Source: Tamarix chinensis
Lineage: Eukaryota > Streptophyta > Magnoliopsida > Caryophyllales > Tamaricaceae
DNA: 64,000 nt
Assembly: GCA_030549775.1 (NCBI GenBank)
Contig: CM060175.1
Coordinates: 96,711,470 to 96,775,469 of the forward strand
Direction of reading: 5' to 3'
The notes under the pieces were generated by a model that was not told the origin of the DNA, searched no databases, and saw nothing but the letters and a program-made list of their open reading frames with translations. A program made the position numbers and the translations under genes. This document shows positions 24,401 through 39,400 of this stretch, in pieces. The number at the start of each line of letters is the position of its first letter. Position 1 is the stretch's first letter.

Positions 24401-27400
24401 GCCTCTGGATTTTTGCCATAAGAAAGAGAGGGAAGGCTGTAGTGCCCACAGACTGGCACAGGTAGCTCTTCTGCTGCAAGTACAAGACTCGGCACTGTAT
24501 CCTGCACTTCTAATATATTGGTAAAGTTAATATTGTTTAGCTATGGATATGTGCTGCTGAATGAGGGACTACTTTTATACCTTGTTATTTGTTGTTTTCA
24601 TATCTCATAGTTGGTAAAACAAGATGTTTGTTGCAGAAGCGTTATTTCTTCTTCTTATTCTTCTTCACCTCTTCCATGCATGAATAAGCATATGTTCATA
24701 TCTGATAGGCATCGATCTTGCTGTCATTGTTCCTTGGTCTTTAAATTAATCCTTGCTGTCAACTACTGTCTTGGCCTTGTAAGAATCCACGTGATTGGGA
24801 ATCAGCTCATAATGTTTGGCTTCATTATTAGCACAAGTAATACCATAACTGCTCCTCACAATGGAAGTATGCTTTGTGATTTCTTTTCATTATGTTGGAA
24901 TAACAGCGTGGATCTGATGAAATGTTGCTTTCAATGTTAACAAAATGCAAGTTCCAAAGGCTGATAGCAAACTTGTGCCTTTAGACAATGGATTATTATT
25001 TAAGACAGCATTGTCAAACTAACTGATACTGACCTCTGGTTGTCATCTGATTTTGCAGTTTTATAAAGGCAAAAAGCGAACTATGTCTTGAGGATGTTAT
25101 AACCATCGTGGAACTAGGATTAGAACTTTTTAATGCATCATGCAGTAAACTTTATGTGCAGGCAAGTCTCCTTGAGGAACAATCTTTTCATCATGGCAAA
25201 TTATTCTAATTTTTATTCCTTGTGCTAATTTTTTTTCTTCTTTTTCCTGCATATTAGATTAGATGGGGAAATATACTGGTTAAAATACTAAACAAATACA
25301 AGAAGAAGTTAGCCTTGTCCATTCAATGGAAGCCTTTGTATGATATCTTGCGCCACACACACTTTACAAGGTTTTTCTCTGTTAATACCCTACCATTCAG
25401 TTTATGATTGTTGGACATGTGGGAGCATAATAACAAGCATATGATTTGTTGTTTGTTTGAGCAGGCCGATCTCTCAGAACTTGCTGGTGTATTGTTGTCA
25501 ACTTAAGTTGCTTTATTTCAGTCTGTTGTCCTAAGGCATAATTGCACTGTTTTACTTTATATCACATCGTTGTTTTCTTTCCTCCCTCCAATCTGACAGA
25601 CAGTACTTAATATCAGTATCTTGACACCTTTAATGAGTTATATTTAATACTTTTGTCACAGAGGTACAGGCCCAGAAGGTTGGAGGGTAAAACAAAAGCA
25701 TTTTGAGACTGTTACTTCCCTTATCCGATCTTGTCGGAGGTTCTTTCCACCAGGTTCTGCTGTTGAAATTTGGTCTGAGTTTGGGTAATCATGATACTCT
25801 TTAACTTGGAATTAATTGTTCCATAACCCATTTACTAAACTTATTCTATCTTGTTCTTATGCTTGTTGATTTAATTTATGTTTTGAACTTTACAGGTCTC
25901 TCCTGGAAAATCCTTGGCACAATTCCTCCTTTGAAGGGTCTGGTTTTGTCAGGCTTTTTCTTCCAACAAATGTGGACAATCAGGACTTCTTCTCAGAGTA
26001 GGGTCTTATTTCATTGTGATTGCCCATGTCCCTTCATGTAAAAATCAGATTTGTCAGCAACAATAATTTGCCTCTTGTTGATGCTACAGGGACTGGGTTG
26101 TAAATTGTATTGAAATCTGGAACTCAATTCCACACTGCCCATTCTGGAATAATCAGTGGATTGCTGTGCTTGCACGTGTGATAAAGAACTATGACTTCAT
26201 AATCTGGGAGCCCCTTCTGCCAGTACTATTCACTAAATTCTTGAACATGTTTGAGGTGAGCTTACTCTAGCTGGGGTAGAGGGGGAGTAATTAGTGTTTG
26301 AAAATGATTTCTTTTTTCTCTGACGACCTCTATATCAGTATAAGGAATTTGACTCGGTATGTATCTATAGTTTACAAAAGCCGATCCTATTTGAAAAGCC
26401 TGACATGATTCATTTGGGTTTGTTTTTATGTCTTGACATTGAATTCAATCAAATTTTATTTTATTATACTTGACTCACTTTATGTAATGGAGACTGGGTT
26501 GTCAAGTGTATAGTGTAATAGGGACTGGGTCGTAAAGTGTATAGAAATCTAGAACTCAATTCCAAACTGCTCATTCTGGAATAATCAGTGGGTTTCTGTG
26601 CTTGCTCGTGTGATACAGAACTACGATTTCATAACCTGGAAGCCCCTCTTGCCAATACTTTTTACAAAATTCTTGAACATGTTTGAGGTGAGCTTACTCT
26701 ATCTGGGGGGAAAAGGGGAGCAGTTAGCGTTTACAAATGATTTGGTTTTTTCTCTGATGACCTCCATATCAGTGTAAGGAATCTGACTCGGTATGTACCT
26801 AGAGTTTACAAAAGCTGACCCTCTTCGAAAATCTGACCCGATTCATTTGCATTAATTTTGTTTCTAAGCCTTTACATTAAACAAGTCACTTTAAAACCAA
26901 TACGAAGTAGACATGAAATCAGGACTAACTTGAACCTGATTTTGACCCAACCCAACATGACTTGTTACTCAAACTAATCCAAAACTATTTATAAAAAAAA
27001 ACCCAACCCCTAACCCGCAAGCATACACTAACCTGAAATGACCCAAACCCAAAATGATCCGGACCAGATCAACCCTAAACCCAAGCAAACATGCACCCAA
27101 AATTACCTGATCGGTACTCTACCGAGAGGATAAAATCACCTGAAATGACCCTGGCACAAACCTAAAGGATATAATGACCCAAAGGGACAGATCCAGAGCC
27201 GGCTTAAACCAAAAGGATAGAACACTGAAATCTGAACCCAATCTGAAAGGATAAAATTACATCCTTGGGGAATCGCCTGACAGCTATCATCATTGAAAGC
27301 TTTCTCAATACCCAAATGAGTTGATGTGTTTTAATTATCTTTGCTGTTTGCTTTTGTAAATGGCTTTTGCTTCTCTATATGGTAAAATGTCTGGAGAAGC

Positions 27401-30400
27401 AACTGGTGAAGTGATATGCTCTTAGGAACTGCAATTGGCCCTTCAGTTTGTAGCCTTCTCTGTCATGTGTTATCCTTAGCCTTCTTTTATGAGCGTGGCA
27501 TTCCTCTTTTTTATTTATTTGTAATGAGTGCATGATGTTATCAGGTTCCTGTGGCTAATGGAGCTCCTGCTTACCCTTTCTCTGTCAATGTTCCAAGAAA
27601 CACAAGATTCTTGTTTTCAAATAGGACATCTACCCCTTCCAAGGCTATTGCAAAATCTATTGTAAGATCAGCCTACTACCACTGAAACATTGGTTTTCTT
27701 CTTAGTAACATCTGCAATGAACTTCTACGTTGTTTTTCTTGGAGGAAACTATAATTGTTGGTTATGAATGCAGGTTTATCTTCTTCGACCTGGCAGGTCC
27801 TCTCAAGAGCACTTTGAGAAATTGATCAACCTCTTGGAGCAGTGTGTTATCTCATGTGCTAGCATTCAATTATCTATGTTGACTGCCTGAATAATTTCCA
27901 CATATTCACATGGTTTCAACACTCTTGTGTAGGTATTACCATCCCTCCAATGGTGGCCGCTGGACCTTATCGCTGGATCGGTTTTTATTGCACCTGGTGA
28001 CTATGTTCCAGAAGCGTTTGCAGTGTGAACAACAGTAAGAAAATTACCCGTTTGATGATGTGAGATTTGGCCTATCTGTGGCTACACTTTATTGATTCTG
28101 ATTGCTGGAATTTCTTTCCTGCAGAATCACCAGAAGCAACGGGCAGGCGGAGTTATATTTAGGGCAACCAGAGAGGCTTTCTTTTGTCAATGCGGTTTTG
28201 AAACTGATTGACCGAGGCCAATATAGCAAAAATGAACATTTGTCAGAGACTGTTGCTGCTACGACTTCGATTTTGTCCTATGTAGAGCCATCTTTGGTCC
28301 TTCCATTTGTTGCATCACGGTTTCAGATGGCTTTGGAAACGGTTGTCTTTTGTTCTTAGCTATATATATTGTAGAAAGAAAAAGGAAACCATAAATTCAA
28401 CTGCATTAAGGATGCAATATAAGATGCTAATTGCTAACATGAAGAATTCTTTTGGCTTTTCAGATGACAGCAACACATCAGTTAAAGACAGCGGTTTCAT
28501 CTGTGGCATTTTCTGGGCGATCTCTCTTTCTGACATCTTTATTATCGTCTGCAGAGAAGACTGATGATTGTGCTGGTTCTGGTTCTTTCATTGATATTTT
28601 GATGATCTCATTATCCAATGCATTGCTTGGTATGGATGCCAATGATCCACCTAAGACTTTAGCAACAATGCAGCTTATCGGTTCCATATTTTCTAATGTA
28701 AGGGTCACTTTACATACTTGTTTACTGCTATTCTTATGGCTTGGGAAAAAATGTTATGTGTCGAATACTTGTAGATGGCTGCACTGGAAGAAAATTCGGA
28801 TGAGTTGTTGCCTATGTCTTCTATCTGCTTCTCAGAATGGCTTGATGAGTTCTTATGTCGGTTGTTTGCATTACTGTTGCACTTGGAGCCAAGCAGTGCT
28901 GTGTAAGCTATAACTTTTCCTTCATGTTTCGTTTCAATTTCAGCATTTTCTATCTAAAAGGAAAAGAGAACTAGAAACTTGAGTGATGTGATAATATGAT
29001 TCAATATTTCTGTTGTGAAATGTAGGAGATGTTGACAAAAAGAGCTATGTTTTGATATTCTAGTGATTAAAATTTAGCTCTTTCAGCATATTCTATTTTC
29101 CAATTCTCTATTTATATCTTTGGTTGAAATTTTTATTGATTTATCCTGGTGATATTCTTTATTTAGTTGACACAAATGATTTGTGGTACTACAGGAATGA
29201 AGGCTTACATACCATGGCCCCATCTGGAACTTTTCTGGTTGAAGATGGTCCTTACTATTTCTGCATGCTGGAAATCTTACTTGGGAGACTCTCAAAATCT
29301 CTATATATCCAGGTTTCTTCTGTTTGTTTGATATATGGTTGATCCTTGCACTCACTAGATTATTGGAGAATGAGTCAATGCTTAATATTACTGCACTATT
29401 TCAGGCCCTGAAAAAAATTTCCAAGTTTGTCCATACCAACACCCTTCTTGGTGCAGTAGCTGAAGTTGGGCTTCTTTGTTGTGCATGTGTGCATTCAAAC
29501 CCTGAAGAGGCAGTGGTTCATCTTATTGAACCAATCCTGTCATCTCTGATATTGTCTATGAAAGCATCACCTAGTACTGGTTTTGGGGGAAGTGGAACTT
29601 TTGATCCTGCATCTTTAAAGAAGGTTTTCCCTGAAATGGTTTTTGCTTAATTCTTCTGAAGTTTGGGATATATCATTTGCTGAGTTATTTTTTATCCCCT
29701 CAGATGAAACTTGCTATCTCGCCAGCTCTTGAAACAGCTATAGACTACCAACTGAAGGTTTTATCTGTAGCCATAAGTTATGGCGGTCCTCATCTTCTAC
29801 GTTGCCGAGACCTGTTCAAAGAAGCTATTTCATTAGCCTTTGAGTCTCCATCTTGGAAGGTCTGGCACTGTCTTTCGCTGTGTTAAATTCAGATTATGTT
29901 TATACAATTGGATTTTTTGCAGCTACATTTTCTGGCTCATTTTCATAAGTGATATGGTAGTAATGATTACATAATAAGCTTTTGCGGACAGGTCAATGGA
30001 GGTGGTGATCATGTACTCCGTTCCCTGCTAGGGAGCTTGGTCCTTTATTACCCTATTGATCAATACAGGTATTTCATACCTTCATGATAACTTTGATCTC
30101 TGCATGTGGTAAGATGTCCAATTCAAGGGATTTTGAATGATTGGATGTTCTGTAGGTGTTTTTTGCACCATCCTGACGTTCCTTCAATAGAAAAATGGAT
30201 CAGCACGAAGAATTATTCAGCTGATGAGCCTTTGACAGGTCCAAAGTGGCATGTTCCTGTTGAGGAAGAAGTTCTGTTTGCAAATGAACTCCTTAACTTG
30301 CATTTTATGTTAGCTCTGGATGAACTTCTGAGGATTTGCAAAGATAAAATTCATAATGATCCAGGTGTGTGTGTGTGTGTGTTTCTTTCTGCTGTTGCCT

Positions 30401-33400
30401 TTCTTTATGCAAACTTATGTTCTGGTTTTGTATTGCTGTTTTTTCTGTATCATCAGTTCTTGATTACAAAATGAATGTTTACTTTTCATTGTTGCTTTGA
30501 ATTAGTGGAAGATTTGGCTTAACAAAATCTTCTGAGTTGAAGATGAAATGAAAAAATATATATTTACATTATTTGGCTTGTACTTTAACATTATTTTTAT
30601 TTGTTTGGAATGCTTTAATGGAAATTTGATAAAAGATGAAGATAGTTTCTAATTTTTCAAGATTGTGATGTTTCACATCAGCTGCTATGTTGCAAAGAAA
30701 TGTGAGAATTGCATGTTCTGCATTTCTGAAACAAAAAACAGCAGGGCAACCGCCTGACAATGTTTCCAAATGTTTCAATTGAAAAAAAAAAAAGGGTTCT
30801 TGAAATCATTAACTAGAAACAATGGAAATAAACCTGGTTGGAGGTGAGGAGGATGACGTGGAAAAACGAGATGATGACAAGCACTGCCTTAGAGGAGGTA
30901 ACAGCAGACAACAGCCCCTCTTTAATCTTTGCCCCTCCTCCTTCCTTCCAGGAACTTCTGTCCCCTGAGTCCTGTGTCCTGTTTTCCTTTTCTCTTCTCT
31001 TCTTATTTTTCTTTTTTGTTTGACTTTTATTGTTTCTTTAGCTGAACACGCCAGCCCTCAAGTTTTAGTATTAAATCAAGTGACTGCAGTATATTAACTG
31101 CACTGTATTTCTCAAGTGGGTTTTTAACCTCGCTTTTCTTTGGTGTCACTTAAGCCAAGCCCACTAAGGTGGTAACCTTGAAGCTTATTGTTAAGTCCAC
31201 CATATCTAGCTTTCAATTATTAATGTTATAATAATCATAATTATTAGACCATCAATTGAATTCCAATCACTATCTACTGGGCATTCAAGTTTTAGTAGTG
31301 TTAGTATTCTGATTGATATATATATATTCTAATTTTTTGAGAGCTGTCTGTCACGCACCGACTCTTCACCAAGTCTAGCTACGTGCGGCCTTAGTCTTTT
31401 TCTCACTCCTTGAGAGACTAAGTCAGCCTTCCTCCTTCAAGTCTACTCAACACTTAGGCTAGAGACGCCTCTTAGAGCACCACACCGAACCTTCACACAA
31501 GAACTCAAGAGAGAACTTTTAGAGAGAGAAAGGGAGATTGTATTTAGAGAGAGAAGCTCTGAAGATACAACTCTTGTTGGATGATCTCAAATGCCTCTAC
31601 CCCCCTCTATTTATAGGAGATGATCCACCCCTTCACCTCCTTCAGGAAGATTCTAGATACGGGCCTAATGGATTTCTCTAGAATGGCCCAATAAGCCCAT
31701 TAGGGGTTCTAGAATAGTCCATTAGGGTTTCTAGATTCTCCTTTAGGGTTTCTAGAATAATCCACACATCTCTACATAAATAGAAAAGGATCTAGAGACA
31801 TTCCCCTCTAGAACCTTCTAGAACAATCCAGGAGAGTGTAGAACCCTATACATCTCTCCATACTTATCTAGATTACAAGGATGTTTTAGACTATTCCGGG
31901 ATCGGTAGAACCTCGATGCCAACCTTTCGAAGCGGCCCGTAACATGTCGTTTCCTTGTTAGTGGCGTTCCTATTGTTGTGTTTACATTTCCATTTCTGTG
32001 CAATCTAGTTCAGTTTAAGTGAAGTAATAATATGAGAATAATTAAGTTGCCAAATAGAGCCATAGGATTTATACAAAGCAATTACATGATATATCTGGCC
32101 AGAGCTCTATAAACTTCTTTATTTAGGTTTGAGGCTAGGCCTTCACTGCCGAGAATTTTACAATGAAAGCCAGATGGTGAAGTAATCTATAAAGAAGCCA
32201 ATTTTCATTTTATGTAATCACTGAACACTAATTATTGACATGGAAATTATACAAGGTAGGGGTTGACCTAGTTATGTCCTATATGTATTGGCTGGTTTAG
32301 AGAGCATCAATTTCAATTCAATACCGCGATTGATGTGAGAGTATTGGGATGAAAGAGTGGATTGACAGTTATTGATTAGAAATGTGTTGATTCTTAGTAA
32401 TTAGGATTTAGGAGTAGCATGTGTAATATATCAGTCGAGCAGAGGGTGTTTTACAGTTTCAAAGGTTAGATGGAAAAAAATGGCAAGAAACAGTTGGCAT
32501 TAGGGGATAGGATATGCTTTTAGTCTTCTGACATTGCTGTGGATACAACAGAATAGTTGAAGAGGATTTATGTTCTTCATCCCACCTAGTTAGACTTAAG
32601 GCTTGGTTGATATTCATGCTGAAAGGTTCATTTCATACACTTATCATGAGTTTCTTGGTGGATATTACTTTTCTTCTGTAATATTGCTTCCAAAATGCAG
32701 AATTTTGACTGCCCTGTGTTACTTACAGGAAATGAGAAAGACCACCTCAAGGTGACTCTTCTGCGAATTGATGCTTCACTGCAAGGTGTTTTGTCTTGCT
32801 TACCTGATTTCAAGCCATCTTTCACCAATGGAAACACTGAAGATCCAGGACATGCATTCTTTATTGCTGGAGCCTCAGGATCAAGGGTTGGCAGCGCTGA
32901 AATGCGTGAGAGGGCTGCATCAGTTGTACATTCAGTCTGCAAGTAGTGTTTGATTATAACTGTGTTTATGAATAATTTTTTTTTTATGTTAGTTTGTAAT
33001 TATGTATTGATGGAAATTTATTGACAGCAATTTATTTAATAGTGTTTTCTTCCACTTTGGACAGATACTTGCTAGACAAAAAGTCAGATGACAGCGTTTT
33101 ATTGCTACTTGTCATCCGAGTTATGGATGCTCTCGTAAACTGTGGTAAGAAGCTGGTGGTATATAATGACATTCATGTATGGTTGCTTACTGGCAATTCC
33201 ATGAGTGTGCATCCTGTAGAAATCAAATTCCGGTTACTTAGTTTCTACTTATTTCTTTTTTATTCTACATGCAGGCAGTTTGGAATTCGATGAATGGTCA
33301 AATCACAGGCATGCATGGAGGTTGGAGTCTGCTGCCATTATAGAACCCTCAACAAATTTTGTTACATCGTCACATGCTGGTGGGAAGAGGAGGTAGATGT

Positions 33401-36400
33401 GTCCGTGGAGCTCTTCGGCCTTAATACATGGATTAGCATTGAGTTCGAACTTACGATTTATACCTTTTTTTGCAGGCCATGTTGGGCACTTGTTGACAAG
33501 GCATATATGCATAGTACATGGCGAGCTTCCCAGTCTTCCTTTCATCTTTACAGTACAAATTCCTTTGTTTCTCCGTCAGATGATGCAATCCTTCTGTTCG
33601 ATGATCTCTTAGAGCTGGCTTTGCATAATTATGAAACTGTTAGATCGTGAGTGCAAATATTTCTCTGTTTTTCCATAGAACTTCCATGGTCACAGATAAA
33701 TTACACTCAAGTGCTTTGTCATTTCAATGAAAATATTAAACACCTATTCGACTTAAGTGCTTTTATAATCACGGACATCTAAGTTGCTTTCTTGGTTAAT
33801 GTGGACTACTTTTGATCTCTTGCATAGCTTCCTTTTAAAGAAGGTTTCTTTTGTGATTGAATGGAGCTGAAAAGACTTATTATGGCATTTTCAATAGTGC
33901 AATAACATAAAAAATATGCTGTGTCTTCTGAATTCATTTTGGTTTTCCTCTTAATTAGATGTGCAGCCGTCTCACAAAATAGATGTTCTTGGTGAATGAT
34001 AGCTTTGGCTTATTAGTTTACATGTCTTCCAGCAATTACAAATGAAAATTTGCCATTTGATGCAATTATCATCTGATGTCTTGTACCTATGCCACATGCT
34101 TCACTGGCAGTTTGATGCATACATGGTTGCTGCATCATATCCACTGCTTTGCAATCTCTTTATTATTATGCCTCCTGTAAATATTATCCTTTTGTTGTAA
34201 CTTGGTCAATGGTTTTGTGACCAGACTTGCAGGTAAGGCTCTTTTGAAGATGATGAAGAGATGGCCGTCCATGCTGTCAAGGTGCATAGGTACTTTAGCA
34301 AACAATTTAGTGAATTCCAGTACACCTGAATATGCTGTCCTGGGTTCATGTGCTATTTTATCCACCCGGACTGTGCTCAAGCATCTGACTACGGTAATTA
34401 CCCTCTTTGGCATCTCTCGGGATTCATCACTCAGTTGAGTATTTTTAATATATGTTGCCATTGAACCATTAATCTAGGATGGAGGGTCATTTTCTTCATT
34501 TGTTATTGGGATTCTTAAAAGGTATTTCTCATTCACAGAAACTTTATTTATGTGTTATGTGGAATATAACTATATATGAGACCTTAAAGCTATTGTTAGA
34601 CCTTCTGATTCTGCTGCTCTTTCTTGAAGTTCACATCACGAGTCTCTGAAAGCTCAGAAAGCGATCAATGAGGTAATCTTTTTAGTAATAGAACTTGCTG
34701 CATGTCTTTTGATTTTATTTTTTGAGTAATAAATTTGACTGATTGCAGCTATTTGTGAAATTCAATATTCATTTTGCTGGGGTCTCCAAAAGCATTTTCA
34801 AAGCACCATACTCAGATGGGCAAAGCTTTGCTGGTTTGATTTCTGAGATCAGTTCTATGAGTTTTGACACATTTGGCTTGCATTGGCGGTATGCATTCAT
34901 CATTTTTAAAGGCTGGTAGCTAGCACTCTACTGTTCATGCTAGTATGGATAAGTAGTTTTGTTTCTTGGATCTTCTTAAAATTACAGTTGGACATTGGTA
35001 TATATTGAAATTTATACATCGATATGTCTTCCTACCTGTCAGGTACAATTTGATGGCCAACAGAGTGTTGCTGCTGTTGGTGATGGTCTCTAGAATTGAT
35101 CCCCATTCATCTCCAAAAATTCTAAGCGAAACTGCTGGTCAGTCTCATTATCTTAGATGAAGTGATTTGATTGCTTGCAAGCATATAATGCTGTGATATT
35201 ATGAATATGCTGTTTGGTCAAGTTTGTCTTTTGGCTTAATCATAAGTTAATTTTACCATTCATCACTGTATCCATCAGTTACTCTCTGAATGACTAACAT
35301 GGAGGTTAATAAGGATTGAACGGGGGTAGTGAGTTCCCCTTTATATTTCCCAACAAAAATGGCCATGATGTATCAACAAGGGAAGCATCCTCTTAAATGC
35401 TGTACTGCTGTGGAGCGACGGACTTGATAAATTGGTTCTTTGCAGACTATGCAATTGTGTTTAACAGTATGATCTTCTGTTTCAGGTCATTTTTTGAAGA
35501 ATTTGAAAAGTCAGCTTCCTCAAACTAGAATTCTGGCAATATCAGCTCTGAATACATTATTGAAAGAATCTCCCTACAAAATGTCAACTAAGGCATTGCC
35601 TGCTACATCTGGGGATTCTGCAAGAACTACAAAATCATCACTTGAACGATCTTTGGTTGAGATTTTTCAGGAAGAAGGATTCTTTAATGAGACTTTCAAC
35701 AGCCTTTCTCATGTTCATATAATCAACGATACTGATGGTACATCCACCAGGGGACATCAAGGGACTTCAATCCAAAGTGTAGCAGACAAATCCATTACCT
35801 ATTTCTACTTTGACTTCACAGCTTCATGGCCACGTACTCCTAGTTGGATTAATTTGTTAGGAAGTGACACTTTCTACTCAAATTTTGCTCGGATATTTAA
35901 ACGCCTGATTCAAGAGTGTGGTATGCCTGTTTTACTATCCCTTAAGAGTGCATTGGAGGAGTTCGCAGGTGCTAAGGAGAGGGCAAAGCGATGTGTTGCC
36001 GCTGAGGCATTGGCTGGAATATTGCATTCTGATACCGATGGTCTTTCTGATGCATGGGATGATTGGATAATGACTCAATTGAAGAACATCATTGTGGCAC
36101 CATCAGTGGAATCCATACCTGAGTGGGCCTCATGCATACGATATGCTGTAACTGGAAAGGGGCAATATGGAAGAAGCGTTCCTCTTTTGAGGCAAAAGAT
36201 TATGGATTGTTTGCTTGCACCTCTACCACAGAACATGACAACCACTATCATTGCCAAACGCTATGCTTTTCTAGCTGCAGCTTTTATCGAGCTATCCCCG
36301 CCTAGAATGCCTGAGGGTGAAGTTCAACTGCACAGACAACTTCTGCCAGAATTGTTATCGAATATGAGCCATTCATCTGCACAGGTATGCAGCTTTAAAT

Positions 36401-39400
36401 GTATTATATTGCATATTTTAGTTTCTCTCTCTAGCTTCAAGTATTCTTACTTTTTAATTTTTAATTTTGTGCCAATGTTTATTTTTTCTGTGTTTTTTTT
36501 TTGTTTTTTTGTTTGGCTAGCTGTCGGATATGTATATCACTATTTTAGTTTGCTTGCTGTGACTATTGGCATATTATATCTTATGTTTCTTACCACTTGG
36601 AAGAACCCCAATTTAAGTGGTTGGTCTATTTTAACGCTTCTGAGTAGCGCTCCAACACTGAAGTTACTATCACTTAATCTGCTGATTTTCAAGACAGATT
36701 AGATCAGAGAAAGCAGTTGGGATAGTATTCAGCTGAAGATTTCTTTGGGCTTATTCGAAATGAGTCTTGCTACTTGCTGCAGCTGGTCTCAAAACACTTG
36801 CTTTGGAATTTTTATATTAAGATGTCCAATTTATTAATTTAGAAATGCAACAATTGTTGGTAAAAGAAAATATTTTATATTGAATGCAGTTAAAGGCTGC
36901 AGAATGCAGTATCTTGGACATATCAATGCTCAGAAAATAGAAGGATGTAAATAGCAGTTTAAAACAAAATTTCCTGAAAGCTACAGTCATGTTCATGCTT
37001 TATTGTACTGTTAGTGTACAATTAATAAGCTTCTGAACCCAGTGACGGTAACCAATACTTGGTTAATATAATTGTATTCCACAGATTTGAAAGAAGGCCG
37101 ATAGTGGATGATTCCGTCCATAATGTCTCGTGGCTCTACCTGTAGCATTAAGATGTGGTAGTATTCTCAGAAAAAGAGGGGGTGGGGGGGTGGAAGTTCT
37201 TTTCCCATTTTTCATCAACTTCACTTAAATAAAGTTTATCTGGCTAGCTGGAAAGGAGGGTGGAGAAAAAGACAAGTGAATGGTAGATTCGCAATTACTT
37301 GTGATAAATCAGTTTGTACCTTTTTCTTATATTACAACTTCGTATGTCCGAGCTTTTGATCCGCCTTTTGTTCATCCATTTGTTGCTTTCACTTAATTTA
37401 TTTTCTTAGCCTATCAATTTTTGATTCATTCAAAGAACGGGTGAAGAGTCTTCCGTACTGTCTTAGTTTGCTTTCTGTTCTGATAGACATGAAAATTTGC
37501 TGCGACCCAGGTCAGAGAAGCTGTTGGTGTCGCCCTTTGTGTGGTATGCTCGAACATGCAGCTCTATCAATCATGTGTATATCCAGATGAGGTAGGAAAG
37601 GGTGCTGTAACTGATGATCTGAAAGGGGAAAACTGGAGTCAACTTCTTGTGGAGCAAGCTGCACAACGGGCCACTAAGATTCAAAGTATCAGTCTGTCAG
37701 AGAATTTGTCCATGCAAGCTGATACATCTGTTGCTAATGGAATCATGAATGACTTTCAGGAGGATGTGAAATGGATGGAGACGGTACTTGTTCTGGTTCA
37801 CCTTTTTTATTTCCCATTTTTGTTTATGCTTCTTGATACTTGATCACTCAAGGAATTATGCATTTTAGCTTGCCCTTTCCAGCTGTAAACCCCCTTCCCC
37901 CTCCTTCATTCCTTGCTGCTTGGGTTAGTAATTTTCTAATGTCCAAGGAATTATGCAGTTAAGCTTTCCGATGTTATTGGTTGAACCTGCTACAGTTATG
38001 GTTCTAGCCCAATGTCAATTTCTAATCAGATTACCTTCTTGCAACTGCAGCTGTTTCACTTTGTTATTTCATCTTTTAAGTCTGGAAGATCTTCGTATTT
38101 GGTGGACACGATTGCTGGTGTGCTTCATCCTGTTATATCCTTACAGGTACTTGATATGTAGTTATCTGATGTTCTTTTCTGTTTTAATGTCTCTTTTACA
38201 TTAACGGAAGGAATATTGTTGTGTTCTGTTGCTTGATCTAACATTGGTGATTATTTTTGAAACACATCACGGTGAAGTAGAGAAAAATATGAAATTGGGT
38301 TGAGATACTGATGCCTTAAGTGGTTGTATGTACTTTAAAATTTTCAAATTGCCTTTTGATTTCTTCTCAGCTTTGTCCATAGTTATTTGATTTTCAATTT
38401 TTCATGGCACATGGGATGTGAATGTACTATGATCTGTGTATCATTTGCTTTGAAGCTTATGTTCAAAATAATGCTACCGATTTTTTTCTTCTTCTTGTAT
38501 TCCATATGATGAATATTAGATCAGAATAGATCATCTAAATACCTCCTGAAGTCGAAACACAGATATTGTACTAGTTAAAGCTCCTGCTGTCAATGATGGT
38601 CATGAATGGGTGCGATGTATGTATACCTGGCTAAATGCGAAGTGGCATCCATGCTGTATCTCCTTAAAACTCTTTTGCCAATTGGATTATGACCTAGTTG
38701 TACTGTGAACATTAAGAGTGGTAAGGAAATGAATAATTAAGGAGTAATTGATGATTAAGCAGAAAAAGCAAATGTGAAGTGCTGAACACTAGCTAAATCT
38801 GTTGATATCTAGAAGAAGAAATGTGGTGAAGGTCATCTCTGGGAAATAATGTGCGAATGATGCAACTTTTGGTAGTGCTAAATGTAATTTTTGTTTTGGA
38901 CTCTATCTAAGGGATTGTTTGGGATAGAGTTTTGGTCTCTTATTTCCAAGTGAAGACAAACTGCTAATCACAGCAGAGCCAATAATACCTTTCCCAATCT
39001 GTGCCTAAGGTGTCATGATTTGGAACCCAGCTTATTTTTTGCAGTTTATGAACCATTGAACTTGTCTTCGCTGTATTGATTAGATCTCCAAGTTCATGTA
39101 TGTGTTCTCTTTTTATCGTAGTACCATCTTTTTCATGGCTCTTTTGCCTGAATTCAGTTTTTTTTTTGGTGTTTAAAGGAAACATCAAATAAAGACCTGT
39201 CAACGTTGGCAAAAGTGGCTTTTGAGTTGTTGAAATGGAATATATTCAGAGAGCCCCATCTTCAGAAGGTTGTTGCCCTAATTCTTACATCAGCCAATGA
39301 TTCTAATTGGCGCACCAGATCAGCTACCCTGACATATTTGCGGACGTTTATGTACCGGTAATGTTCCTCAATCGAGCGACACTCACATAGGCATGCCATT

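Noticed and set aside
26522..26687. Treating the exon 6 copy as a normal PA200 exon
   Set aside because: It has an in-frame TAG and wrong phase after exon 6; skipping it gives the conserved protein.
32628..33545. Minus-strand frames opposite PA200 exons 18-21
   Set aside because: Antisense shadows of real plus-strand exons.
35494..36702. A separate 402-codon gene
   Set aside because: It is PA200 exon 27 read on into intron 27; the donor ACAG|GTATGC at 36385 ends the coding part.
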